A stretch of DNA of 64,000 bases from Anaerohalosphaeraceae bacterium (GTDB lineage: Bacteria; Planctomycetota; Phycisphaerae; Sedimentisphaerales; Anaerohalosphaeraceae). Under the pieces are notes generated by a model. The model made no database searches. It had not been told where the DNA came from and was given only the letters and a program-made list of their open reading frames with translations. Shown here one piece after another: positions 34,725-42,078 of the stretch (the stretch's first letter is position 1; every line of letters starts with the position of its first letter). The stretch lies in the NCBI GenBank assembly GCA_035378985.1, contig DAOSUR010000015.1, forward strand, positions 1-64,000, read 5' to 3'. The position numbers were made by a program, and so were the translations under genes.

Positions 34725-35294
34725 TTAAAATTGCACTTTCGGGACTTCTCGCTGTGCGGGCTGTTCGATTTCAAAGAAGTCGCGTTTGGCAAATCCGAAC
34801 ATTCCCGCAATGAGGTTCGACGGGAACATCTGGATTTTGTTGTTGTAAAAGAGCACCTGGTCGTTGTACGCCTGGCGGGCGAAGGCGATTTTGTTTTCCG
34901 TGCTGGTTAGGGCTTCCTGAAGGGACAGGAAGTTCTGGTTGGCTTTCAGTTCAGGATAGTTTTCGACCACGAGGAGAAATTGGCTCAAAGCCCCGCTGAG
35001 GGCGGATTCAGCCTTAGCGGCCTCGGCTACATTTTTGGCTCCCATGGCCCGGCTGCGTGCCTCCGTGATTTTTTCAAAGGTTTCCCGCTCGTGTTTCATA
35101 TATCCTTTGGCGGTTTCGACCAGATTCGGAATCAGGTCGTGACGGCGTTTTAACTGCACGTCAATCTGAGACCAGGCATTCTCCACCTGATTTCTCAGCT
35201 GAACCAAAGCGTTATAAATCCCGATTCCCCACAGAGCCAGCAGAATCGGAATCCCGATTACAACAAACAGCAGAATCATTACGGCCGCCGCCAC
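34725..35294 (-). CDS. LemA family protein
   Basis: 189 residues; a membrane helix at the N-terminus (about 5-25) with the rest as a helical bundle. RNQVENAWSQIDVQLKRRHDLIPNLVETAKGY is the diagnostic motif. The GTG at 35294 has GGAG seven bases before it. LemA proteins have no settled biochemical role. It is followed after 3 bases by the M48 protease gene. A second LemA gene is at 53466. Confidence 0.95.
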   Translation of the reverse strand: MAAAVMILLFVVIGIPILLALWGIGIYNALVQLRNQVENAWSQIDVQLKRRHDLIPNLVETAKGYMKHERETFEKITEARSRAMGAKNVAEAAKAESALSGALSQFLLVVENYPELKANQNFLSLQEALTSTENKIAFARQAYNDQVLFYNNKIQMFPSNLIAGMFGFAKRDFFEIEQPAQREVPKVQF

Positions 35295-35342
35295 GGTTGG
35301 GCTCCTTTCAGAAAAGAAACTCGTTCTTTTTCCATACTATTG

Positions 35343-35759
35343 TCAAGAGGGAGTCGGGTTCGATTTTGTTTCCGGTTTTTGAAACATTTTGCCCAGAAAA
35401 GAGGGAATTTTTTTCTGCGAGTCAAATCGTCCCATCTGCAGGACCGCTTCCAGTTCCCCGCGGTCAAACCACAGGCCGTGTCCCTTTCGGCAGCGGTCCA
35501 GCAGAACGGAAGAAGATTCAGGCCCGACGAGGACTTTTTCCATCTTTTTTCCGCAGATCGGACATCGCCGCCAGTTTTCCTGAACGCCTTCTGTGGGCTG
35601 AAAAGAACGGAGCACCTCCTGGGCTTTGCCGGAATCGCCCAGCAGCTGTTCCAGCTCACCGCTGTCCAGCCAGATGCCCCGGCAAGCCAGACAATAATCT
35701 GTCTCAACGTTGTCCAGTTCGAGGGTGATCATTGGATTTCGGCAAATGGCACAGTCCAC
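35343..35759 (-). CDS. Double TFIIB-type zinc finger protein
   Basis: 138 residues with two four-Cys zinc sites: CAICRNPM...CLACRGIWLDSGELEQLL and CPICGKKMEKV...RCRKGHGLWFDRGELEAVL. Each is of the zf-TFIIB (PF13453) family, whose function is unknown and which is common in bacterial small proteins. The GTG start follows GAGGAT. It is the first gene of the LemA-M48-GT39 set (48-base gap to LemA). Confidence 0.87.
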   Translation of the reverse strand: MDCAICRNPMITLELDNVETDYCLACRGIWLDSGELEQLLGDSGKAQEVLRSFQPTEGVQENWRRCPICGKKMEKVLVGPESSSVLLDRCRKGHGLWFDRGELEAVLQMGRFDSQKKIPSFLGKMFQKPETKSNPTPS

Positions 35760-35949
35760 AGTATCCTCGCTTTTCCCAAGCCGGCTCGTATGGTACCCTC
35801 ATCAGCAAGACCTGTCAAGACGGCGGGTGAAATGCCGACAAAATCTCGCTGTTTCTTCTTGACAGGGGGTCGAGAAGAGCGCTAAGATGTTGACTTCAAA
35901 AAACATATCGCCGGATTGTAGCTCCGGTTTCAAAACAAGAGGATTCGGG

Positions 35950-36726
35950 ATGATTATTGACTGCCATACACATATCAGTTGTCCGGAAGAACAGGTTGAT
36001 TCAGAACAGCACCGATCGGTTTGCCGTGAAATTGACGGCTGTTTTGTGCTGGCCGGCTGCGGGTTCGAGCGGAAAGAAGCGAATCATCATCTTTCCGAGT
36101 ATATTTCCGGCAATCCAAAGGCCATTGGGTTTGCTGTGTTCAACCCGGTTGAAGACGGAGTTTCCAAGAGGATTCTGAAGGATGTTACGGAGGACTTGGG
36201 GCTTCGCGGAATTGTTTTATATTGTGCAGAAGACCGGTTTCATCCGTCGCACACCCAGGCGATGGAACTCTATGAACTCTGTCAGGAGCGGGGGATTCCG
36301 GTTTTCTTTCATAATTGTCCGCCTTATTCATCAGAAGCGGTTTTGGATTACGCCCGTCCCTGGCTGCTGGATGAAGTGGCACGAACGTTTCCCGGCTTGA
36401 AGATGATTGTGGGACGAATGGGATTGCCGTTTTTGGAGCAGACGCTCTGCCTTCTGGCCAAACATGAGAATGTGTTTGCCGATTTGACCGTCAATCCGAT
36501 GAAGGTCTGGCAGGTGTACAATACGGTGGTTTCGGCGTATGAGGCGGGGGTGATGGATAAGCTTCTGTTCGGAAGCGGATTTCCCTATGCCCGGCCGGGG
36601 GCATGCATTGAGACGCTTTTGGGGTTTAATAAACTGCTTTCGGACTCCCATCTGCCGACGGTGCCGCGGGAGAAACTGCGGAGCATTGTGGAACGGGACA
36701 GTCTGTCTTTGTTGGGCTTGTCGTAA
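35950..36726 (+). CDS. Amidohydrolase-2 family protein with altered active site
   Basis: 258 residues. The ATG at 35950 after AGGATTCGGG gives a clean amidohydrolase start, MIIDCHTHI. TIM-barrel metal-binding motifs are visible: DCHTH (4-8), FFHNCPP (near 126), and GSGFPYA near 212-218. In typical members the last motif is GSDxP, where Asp is the catalytic base; here the Asp is Gly, so activity is doubtful or unusual. It is followed after 27 bases by the sodium symporter gene. Confidence 0.85.
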   Translation: MIIDCHTHISCPEEQVDSEQHRSVCREIDGCFVLAGCGFERKEANHHLSEYISGNPKAIGFAVFNPVEDGVSKRILKDVTEDLGLRGIVLYCAEDRFHPSHTQAMELYELCQERGIPVFFHNCPPYSSEAVLDYARPWLLDEVARTFPGLKMIVGRMGLPFLEQTLCLLAKHENVFADLTVNPMKVWQVYNTVVSAYEAGVMDKLLFGSGFPYARPGACIETLLGFNKLLSDSHLPTVPREKLRSIVERDSLSLLGLS

Positions 36727-36753
36727 TTGCCTTTGGTTTTTGAGGGGCTTGGG

Positions 36754-38301
36754 TTGGAACGGGAGCATTGGACGAGCAAGTGGGGGGTGATTCTGGCGGT
36801 GGCCGGCAGTGCGGTCGGGCTGGGCAATTTTCTTCGGTTTCCGGGAGTGGCGGCCAATCACGGCGGCGGCGCCTTTATGATTCCGTATTTTCTTTCATTC
36901 CTGCTGCTGGGACTGCCGCTGATGTGGATTGAATGGACCATTGGGCGGTTCGGCGGCGGCTTTGAGCACAGCACGGCACCGGGCATCTTCCAGACGATGT
37001 GGCAGAAGAACCGCTTTATCAAGTATTTCGGCGTCATCGGGATTTTCGGTCCGATCGTCATTTTTTCCTATTATACTTACATTGAATCCTGGCTGCTGGG
37101 ATATAGTTTTTTTGCCGTGACGGGGCGCTACGCCGCCTGTACGACGCAGGAGGCGATGAAGACCTTTCTGCAGGGCTATCAGGGACTCGGCGGAGCGAAC
37201 AATCCCTATTTTGACGGCGTGGGAACGGCCTATTTGTTTTTTCTGCTGACCTTTGGACTGAATCTGCTGATTGTCAGTTTCGGTATTACGCGGGGCATCG
37301 AACGGTTTTGCAAGTGGGCTTTGCCGCTGCTTTTTGTCATCGCCATCGTACTGGTGATTCGGGTGCTGATGCTCGGAACGCCGGACCCGGCCCATCCGGA
37401 ACGCTCGGTGTATAATGGCTTTGGTTTCTTATGGAATCCGGACTGGTCGGCTCTGCTGAAAGGGCGGGTCTGGCTGGCGGCGGCCGGACAAATCTTTTTT
37501 ACCCTCAGCTGCGGTTTCGGTGTTATCCTCACCTATGCCAGTTATCTGCGCAAGCAGGATGATGTGGCTCTCTCGGGGCTGACGGCGGCGGCGGCCAACG
37601 AGTTTGCCGAAGTCGTGCTGGGCGGCAGTCTGGTGATTCCGGCGGCCTATGCTTTTTTAGGGCCCGAGGGCATTCGAGATGTGGCCCAAAAAGTCTTTGA
37701 TTTGGGTTTTGTGACGATGCCGCTGATTCTGCAGAAGATGACCTTCGGGCAGGTGTTCGGGCTTCTGTGGTTTTTCCTGCTTTTCATTGCCGGTGTGACC
37801 AGTTCGATTTCGCTGGCGATGCCGGCAATCGCCTTTATGGAAGATGAGTTCAATCTAACGCGCCGGGAAGCCTGCTTATTTTTTGGAATTGTGACGTTTG
37901 TGCTCTGCCAGCCCGTGATTTTCTTCTATGGAAATGGCGTATTGGACGAGATGGATTTCTGGGGGGTGATGGTAGGGCTGGTGGTTTTTGCGACGGTCGA
38001 AGCAGTGCTGTTCGGATGGGTTTTCGGAATGGAGCGGGCCTGGACGGAGCTGCATTCGGGCTCCGATATCCAAATCCCGGGGATTTATCGGCTGATTATC
38101 AAATATGTGACGCCGTTGTTTCTGATGGCGATTCTGGCTACTTGGTTTGTGCAGGATTGGGTGGATGTTTTTCTGATGAGAAATGTGCCGCAGTCTAACC
38201 GGCCTTTTGTTCTGATTACTCGGCTGGGGCTGCTGGGACTGTTTGTCTTCTTGTGTGTGATGGTTTGGGTGGTTTGGCGCCGACGAGGGCGGGAGTCGTA
38301 A
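36754..38301 (+). CDS. Sodium-dependent transporter, NSS (SNF) family
   Basis: 515 residues with 11-12 membrane helices. The sodium/substrate signature SAVGLGNFLRFPGVAANHGGGAF near the N-terminus and FFTLSCGFGVILTYASYL in the central part are typical of LeuT-like NSS carriers, which bring amino acids or similar into the cell with Na+. The TTG at 36754 has GAGGGG six to seven bases before it; a TTG at 36727 is an alternative. Followed by a MetS-like small gene one base later. Substrate unknown, though MetP-type partners carry methionine or alanine. Confidence 0.94.
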   Translation: MEREHWTSKWGVILAVAGSAVGLGNFLRFPGVAANHGGGAFMIPYFLSFLLLGLPLMWIEWTIGRFGGGFEHSTAPGIFQTMWQKNRFIKYFGVIGIFGPIVIFSYYTYIESWLLGYSFFAVTGRYAACTTQEAMKTFLQGYQGLGGANNPYFDGVGTAYLFFLLTFGLNLLIVSFGITRGIERFCKWALPLLFVIAIVLVIRVLMLGTPDPAHPERSVYNGFGFLWNPDWSALLKGRVWLAAAGQIFFTLSCGFGVILTYASYLRKQDDVALSGLTAAAANEFAEVVLGGSLVIPAAYAFLGPEGIRDVAQKVFDLGFVTMPLILQKMTFGQVFGLLWFFLLFIAGVTSSISLAMPAIAFMEDEFNLTRREACLFFGIVTFVLCQPVIFFYGNGVLDEMDFWGVMVGLVVFATVEAVLFGWVFGMERAWTELHSGSDIQIPGIYRLIIKYVTPLFLMAILATWFVQDWVDVFLMRNVPQSNRPFVLITRLGLLGLFVFLCVMVWVVWRRRGRES

Positions 38302-38302
38302 G

Positions 38303-38431
38303 ATGAATCCGTATGGATGGTTTTTTATGCTGCTCAGCTGCGGAGGCATCACCGGATTGTTTCTTTTCTGTCTTTTACGGACATTGCGTTCGAGCGGGAA
38401 AGAACATAAAACCGCCGGCCGGAGCGAATAA
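38303..38431 (+). CDS. MetS-like small membrane subunit of the NSS transporter
   Basis: A 42-residue protein (MNPYGWFFMLLSCGGIT...), one hydrophobic helix at about 6-26, charged tail. It starts one base after the transporter stop and is followed by a terminator. In Corynebacterium the analogous pair MetP-MetS needs the tiny MetS for transport. The match here rests on position, size and helix, not on strict sequence identity. Confidence 0.7.
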   Translation: MNPYGWFFMLLSCGGITGLFLFCLLRTLRSSGKEHKTAGRSE

Positions 38432-38474
38432 AAAACCCCAGTCTGTTTTAAGGGCTGGGGTTTTCAGTTTTTTT
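38432..38474. terminator. Terminator after the transporter operon
   Basis: Stem AAAACCCCAG (38432-38441) with CTGGGGTTTT (38455-38464) and a downstream T-run (TTTTTTT). The A-run in front makes it usable for the converging MazG-like gene as well. Confidence 0.9.
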
Positions 38475-38491
38475 ATCGACTGCAGCAGGTT

Positions 38492-38755
38492 TTATTTGAA
38501 GCCCTCGACCTTTCCGAGTGTGTATTTTTCAACGGCTTTTTCGAGGTCCACGTCGTTAATATTCGCCAGTGTACACAGCCAGGCAAAAACATCCGCAAAC
38601 TCTTCGGCCTTATTCTTCGGGTCATTGCCTGCCAGGGCTGTTGCCAGCTCCCCGACCTCTTCAATGAACCACAGGAATGTTCCCGGAGTTCCCCGTTCTC
38701 GATCCCGCTTTTCATAGCGGTCACGAATCCATTGCTGAAACTGACGGATTTCCAT
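38492..38755 (-). CDS. MazG-like nucleotide pyrophosphohydrolase
   Basis: 87 residues. The EExxE...ExxD pattern of the all-alpha NTP-PPase fold is clear: FIEEVGELATALAG and KAEEFADVFAWL. Such enzymes cleave (d)NTPs to (d)NMP and pyrophosphate for housekeeping. It is followed on the transcript side by the terminator and preceded by the Rrf2 gene (12-base gap), so the two are probably one operon. Confidence 0.9.
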   Translation of the reverse strand: MEIRQFQQWIRDRYEKRDRERGTPGTFLWFIEEVGELATALAGNDPKNKAEEFADVFAWLCTLANINDVDLEKAVEKYTLGKVEGFK

Positions 38756-38767
38756 TGCTGCTGATTT

Positions 38768-39172
38768 TTAGGAGATTTGCCCGAGTACCTGGGAAAGTTT
38801 GGCTTTGTCGTAAATGGCTCGTACCTCTTCGGTGGCTTTCCGGCAAAGTTCTTCCATTTTTACGCTGAACGGGGCATTGTTGGTCTGTTCCGCAAGATGC
38901 AGATGTGTGAGCAGGGGACCATCCACGGCTTCAATGATTTCCAGCAGGGAGATGTTTTCGGCCGGGCGAGCCAGGAAGAAGCCGCCGCGAGGCCCGCGTT
39001 TGCTTCGAAGAACATTTGCCCGAACCAGCTGCTGGAGGATTTTTAAGAGGTATTCCAGAGGAATATTGTATTCTTTCGAAATCCGCGCCGCCAGCACAGC
39101 ACCCTCTTTGTAATTTTGAGCGATATAACCTACCGCAATAAGAGCATACCCTGTTGATCTGCTGATTTTCAT
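38768..39172 (-). CDS. Rrf2 family transcriptional regulator
   Basis: 134 residues, normal length. MKISRSTGYALIAVGYIAQNY at the start and the wing SKRGPRGGFFLARP are diagnostic. The start at 39172 has AGGAGG seven bases before it. The cysteine triplet that binds Fe-S in IscR/NsrR is missing (only one Cys), so it senses something other than a classical cluster, or acts without one. Regulated genes are unknown; the MazG-like gene follows at 12 bases. Confidence 0.94.
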   Translation of the reverse strand: MKISRSTGYALIAVGYIAQNYKEGAVLAARISKEYNIPLEYLLKILQQLVRANVLRSKRGPRGGFFLARPAENISLLEIIEAVDGPLLTHLHLAEQTNNAPFSVKMEELCRKATEEVRAIYDKAKLSQVLGQIS

Positions 39173-39514
39173 AACGAAACCTCCTGTGATTTCTGGTTTA
39201 TTTATTGACATTCATTGATTGCAAAACTCTTTTTCAGATAAATCGGAATCTCACAAATCTATAGGTTTATTATCAATAAATGTTCAGGACTTGCAAGAGT
39301 AAAATTATCGATAAAAGAAAAAAGATGGTTTTTGGGGGGCATGAGCCAATAAGAATGGTTTATAAGGGACGATATGGCTCCTGTATATCTATAAATATAA
39401 ATATCTTAAAATTATGTTCTTAGATAGGATTTGTTCCGGTTTTTTGAGTGCATGCTTGACATCACAGGGGGGATAACATAGGATTCCGGCAAATGAAATG
39501 ATATGGGAGGTTTT
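39173..39514. other. AT-rich intergenic region between Rrf2 and the signalling island
   Basis: Divergent promoters must lie here. A dyad TTTATT-ATC-AATAAA occurs at 39266-39280, in a place that could be an operator for the Rrf2 gene or for the island. GAGCCA/TGGCTC (39343-39348, 39375-39380) is a further weak inverted repeat. No coding frame. Confidence 0.5.
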
Positions 39515-39877
39515 ATGGACCAGAAGAGTCCCAATATGACAATTGACTATGTCGGCGGCGATGTGATTGTGGCAACGCTTGTCGATGAAAAAATTCTCGA
39601 AGAATCGCAAATCCAGGCGCTGGAAAGTTCTTTCCTGCCCCTGATTGAAGAAAATAATCCGATTAAGCTGGTGGTGGATTTTTCACAGGTCCGTTTTCTG
39701 ACCAGTTCTGTCCTTGGGCTTCTGATCCGCTTGAGTAAAAAGATTTATGAGTCGGAGGGCATTCTCCGTCTGTGCGGTATCCAGCCGAAGATTTACGAAA
39801 TCTTCAAAATTACCCGGCTCGACAAGGTCTTTGACATTTATCCAACCCGTCAGGAAGCCCTGGAGGGATTGGTCTAA
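39515..39877 (+). CDS. STAS-domain anti-anti-sigma factor (SpoIIAA/RsbV type)
   Basis: 120 residues. The ATG at 39515 follows GGAGG by five bases. The STAS fold motif FSQVRFLTSSVLGLLIRL carries the likely phosphorylated Ser (S64 or S65), which the RsbW-type kinase should modify. In the partner-switch scheme the unphosphorylated antagonist binds the kinase and frees a sigma factor. It opens the seven-gene island; the kinase gene is 54 bases downstream. No dedicated phosphatase (RsbU/P type) gene is adjacent. Confidence 0.93.
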   Translation: MDQKSPNMTIDYVGGDVIVATLVDEKILEESQIQALESSFLPLIEENNPIKLVVDFSQVRFLTSSVLGLLIRLSKKIYESEGILRLCGIQPKIYEIFKITRLDKVFDIYPTRQEALEGLV

Positions 39878-39931
39878 GAGTTTTTTGGGTTTCTGCCGTC
39901 CTGAGAAGAAGCCGTCCAAAAGGAAAGGTTT

Positions 39932-40399
39932 ATGGCAGCCAATCCTGAATGTTCGCCGACACAACTTGAACTGCCCGGAACAATGGAGGCGGCGGAGCGT
40001 CTTTGCGGCGAACTTCTTCAGGAAGCTGTGCGGAAGGGATTCGGTGAAGAGGACCTGTTTGCCATCCATTTGGCTCTGGAGGAGGCCTTTGTCAATGCGA
40101 TTCAGCACGGCAATCAGGGGGACCCGAGTAAAAAAATTCATGTCCAATATTCCATTACGCCCAGCCGATTCGAGATTTCCATTGCCGATGAAGGGCCGGG
40201 CTTTCAGCCGGATGCCCTTCCTGACCCGCGAGAGCCGGAAAACCTGTATAAATGTTCCGGACGCGGAGTCCTGCTGATTCGTTCGTTTATGGACCAAGTC
40301 CAGTATAATTCCAAGGGCAATCAGGTCCGGATGGTCAAGTTTAAGAGCAAGCCGGGCCCTGGGAAAGGTTCCAATCACTCCACACAAAACGTCTTATAA
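39932..40399 (+). CDS. RsbW-type anti-sigma serine kinase
   Basis: 155 residues. HATPase_c_2 motifs: N box HLALEEAFVNAIQHGN, G1 DEGPGF, and G2 GRGVLLI, as in RsbW/SpoIIAB. The enzyme is expected to phosphorylate the adjacent STAS antagonist and to hold a sigma factor, but the sigma partner is not in the island; the only sigma factor in the window is 22 kb away. A purine-rich site (AAGGAAAGG) precedes the ATG. The C-terminus is Lys/Gly/Ser rich and probably flexible. Confidence 0.92.
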   Translation: MAANPECSPTQLELPGTMEAAERLCGELLQEAVRKGFGEEDLFAIHLALEEAFVNAIQHGNQGDPSKKIHVQYSITPSRFEISIADEGPGFQPDALPDPREPENLYKCSGRGVLLIRSFMDQVQYNSKGNQVRMVKFKSKPGPGKGSNHSTQNVL

Positions 40400-40511
40400 C
40401 ACATCTCCGTTCCCATTTTTTTCTCATTTTTCTTTATTTTTTTATTCTGCAGGAAAAGCTGTCCTCTCTTTTTGCCGAGGCATTCATCGTTTGTATGCAG
40501 AGGATATGCTT

Positions 40512-40988
40512 ATGGAAGACCTGTACGATTCGCTTTTCTCATCCAGTCAGTTTTTTATCGAGCAGCTGGCCCGACTGATTCTGCCGGAGGTGCCTGAGGA
40601 CGGTCCGTGGCTGGTCTTGGTGGGGCCGGAGCGGAAAATCTGGACGGATGACCGGACTCGTTTTCAGCATCATTTTCCGGACCCGCAGGCCCTTTTGTCC
40701 TATTGTGAACACATTGAAGACGGCCAGGACCCTGTTCTCGGCTCGATGGGAGGCGTCTGTCTGATAGGAAGCGAACTGTACACGGAACGTTTTCCTGTTG
40801 GGTATCTTTTTGTCGTTCTGCCGGGTTATACCCGTGCGACGGCTCAAGCTAACCTTGCCCTGATGGAACTGTTTTTCTCACAGATGCGGCTGCTCTGCAA
40901 TCTTCTGGATAAAAATAATCAATTTCACCAGCTCCACCTGAATCACCTCAGTCGAACCTCAAAAGTTCTTTCCGGCCGTCCAGACTGA
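40512..40988 (+). CDS. GAF/PAS-like sensory protein
   Basis: 158 residues. The ATG at 40512 has AGAGGA in front of it. The segment PWLVLVGPERKIWTDD...GYLFVVLPGYT...ALMELFFSQMRLLCNLLDKNNQ has the strand-helix rhythm of a stand-alone GAF/PAS-like domain ending in a long helix. It follows the RsbW-type kinase on the same strand by 112 bases. It could feed a signal into the partner switch, but this is a guess from position. Confidence 0.65.
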   Translation: MEDLYDSLFSSSQFFIEQLARLILPEVPEDGPWLVLVGPERKIWTDDRTRFQHHFPDPQALLSYCEHIEDGQDPVLGSMGGVCLIGSELYTERFPVGYLFVVLPGYTRATAQANLALMELFFSQMRLLCNLLDKNNQFHQLHLNHLSRTSKVLSGRPD

Positions 40989-41286
40989 ACTTTTCTCGGC
41001 AATCTGATACGTCCGATAAAAGACTTCGAAAGTTATCCGAAAATATTTGCGGGGTTCGGTTTGTCTTAAGTATCTGATTGCTAAATATTTATGCCGTTTT
41101 TTGAAGAAATTTGCCCCGGGGGATTTGCCCATTAAGTTGATAAACGAAGATGTCGAAATGTCCAAAGTCCAAAGATGTTAAGAAATGTGTTAATGATGTT
41201 TTCGGACTTGCGAGACAGCCGATGGGAGCCCGAGTTGAATCCGTGAAAGGTTAAAAGAAGGAATTTCTGAAAGGGTCAAGCATCGA
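40989..41286. other. Intergenic region inside the signalling island
   Basis: AT-rich. It contains GTCCGATAAAAGACTT at 41011-41026, a sequence that recurs in other intergenic regions of the window. A separate promoter for the YfiR-kinase half of the island is likely here. Confidence 0.5.
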
Positions 41287-42078
41287 ATGCCGTCAAAGCG
41301 ATGCTTAAAACCTGAATGGAATCAACACCCAAGAGCAGACGGCGTTCCCGCAGCAGCTTCGGCGGCTGCGCGAAGGCGGGCTGGAATTGTTTGGGCGGTC
41401 TTTTTCCTTTTGGGCCTTCTGGAAGGAGCAAAAAGCACCGCCGATACGCCTGTCGGACTGCCGGGAGGCGTTTTGTTAAGCCAGGCGATGACGGAATCGG
41501 GCAAGTCCCCGGAGGAAGTGGAGTATCAGGTGAAAGCGGCATTTATTTACAATTTTATGAAGTTCACGGAATGGCCTGCGGAGAAGATGGAGAATGGAGG
41601 AGCGAATGATTCATCCCCGCCGCCGATGCAGGTCGGTATTGTCGGAGAGAATCCGTTCGGCAAGGCCTTTGAGCCGCTGATGGACAAAAAAATCAAAGAC
41701 CGCCCTCTGAAACTGATTTTTGTTCCCGGAATGGCGGCTTATGCGAAAAAGGTTTCCGACAAACAGGCGGCTGTCGAGCAGTATTGGCATGAGCAGGGGG
41801 AGACAATTCGCGGCTGTCACGTTCTGTTTTACTGCAATTCCGAAAAAAACTGGCTGGCGGAACATCTCCAGCAGGTCCAGTCGTTTCCTATCCTGACGGT
41901 CGGAGAGGCGGAGGGGTTTCTTAATTTCAAAGGCATCATTGTTTTCGTGAAGGAGGAGAACAAGGTTCGATTTGAGATTCATCTGACTCAGGCTGAAAAA
42001 CAGGGTCTGAAAATCAGTTCACAGCTGTTGAAGTTGGCACGTCGAGTGATTCAGGAGAAAGAATCAAATGGAAAGTAA
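41287..42078 (+). CDS. YfiR family (DUF4154) periplasmic protein
   Basis: 263 residues. A long charged leader, a hydrophobic segment (about 32-52) acting as signal or anchor, then the DUF4154 pattern: EYQVKAAFIYNFMKFTEWP (near 77), VGIVGENPFG (near 118), CHVLFYCNSEKN (near 178), FPILTVGEAEGFL (near 200), and VRFEIHLTQAEKQGLKISSQLLKLAR at the end. In Pseudomonas YfiR is a periplasmic repressor that binds the sensor domain of YfiN. Here the following gene, overlapping by 11 bases, is a histidine kinase with a YfiN-like sensor region, so the pair probably works by the same principle. Confidence 0.9.
   Translation: MPSKRCLKPEWNQHPRADGVPAAASAAARRRAGIVWAVFFLLGLLEGAKSTADTPVGLPGGVLLSQAMTESGKSPEEVEYQVKAAFIYNFMKFTEWPAEKMENGGANDSSPPPMQVGIVGENPFGKAFEPLMDKKIKDRPLKLIFVPGMAAYAKKVSDKQAAVEQYWHEQGETIRGCHVLFYCNSEKNWLAEHLQQVQSFPILTVGEAEGFLNFKGIIVFVKEENKVRFEIHLTQAEKQGLKISSQLLKLARRVIQEKESNGK

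Noticed and set aside
39932..40399. The sigma factor at 62422 as partner of the RsbW-type kinase
   Set aside because: It is an ECF-type factor that overlaps its own FecR-like gene, a different control scheme; the partner of the RsbW-type kinase must be looked for outside the window.
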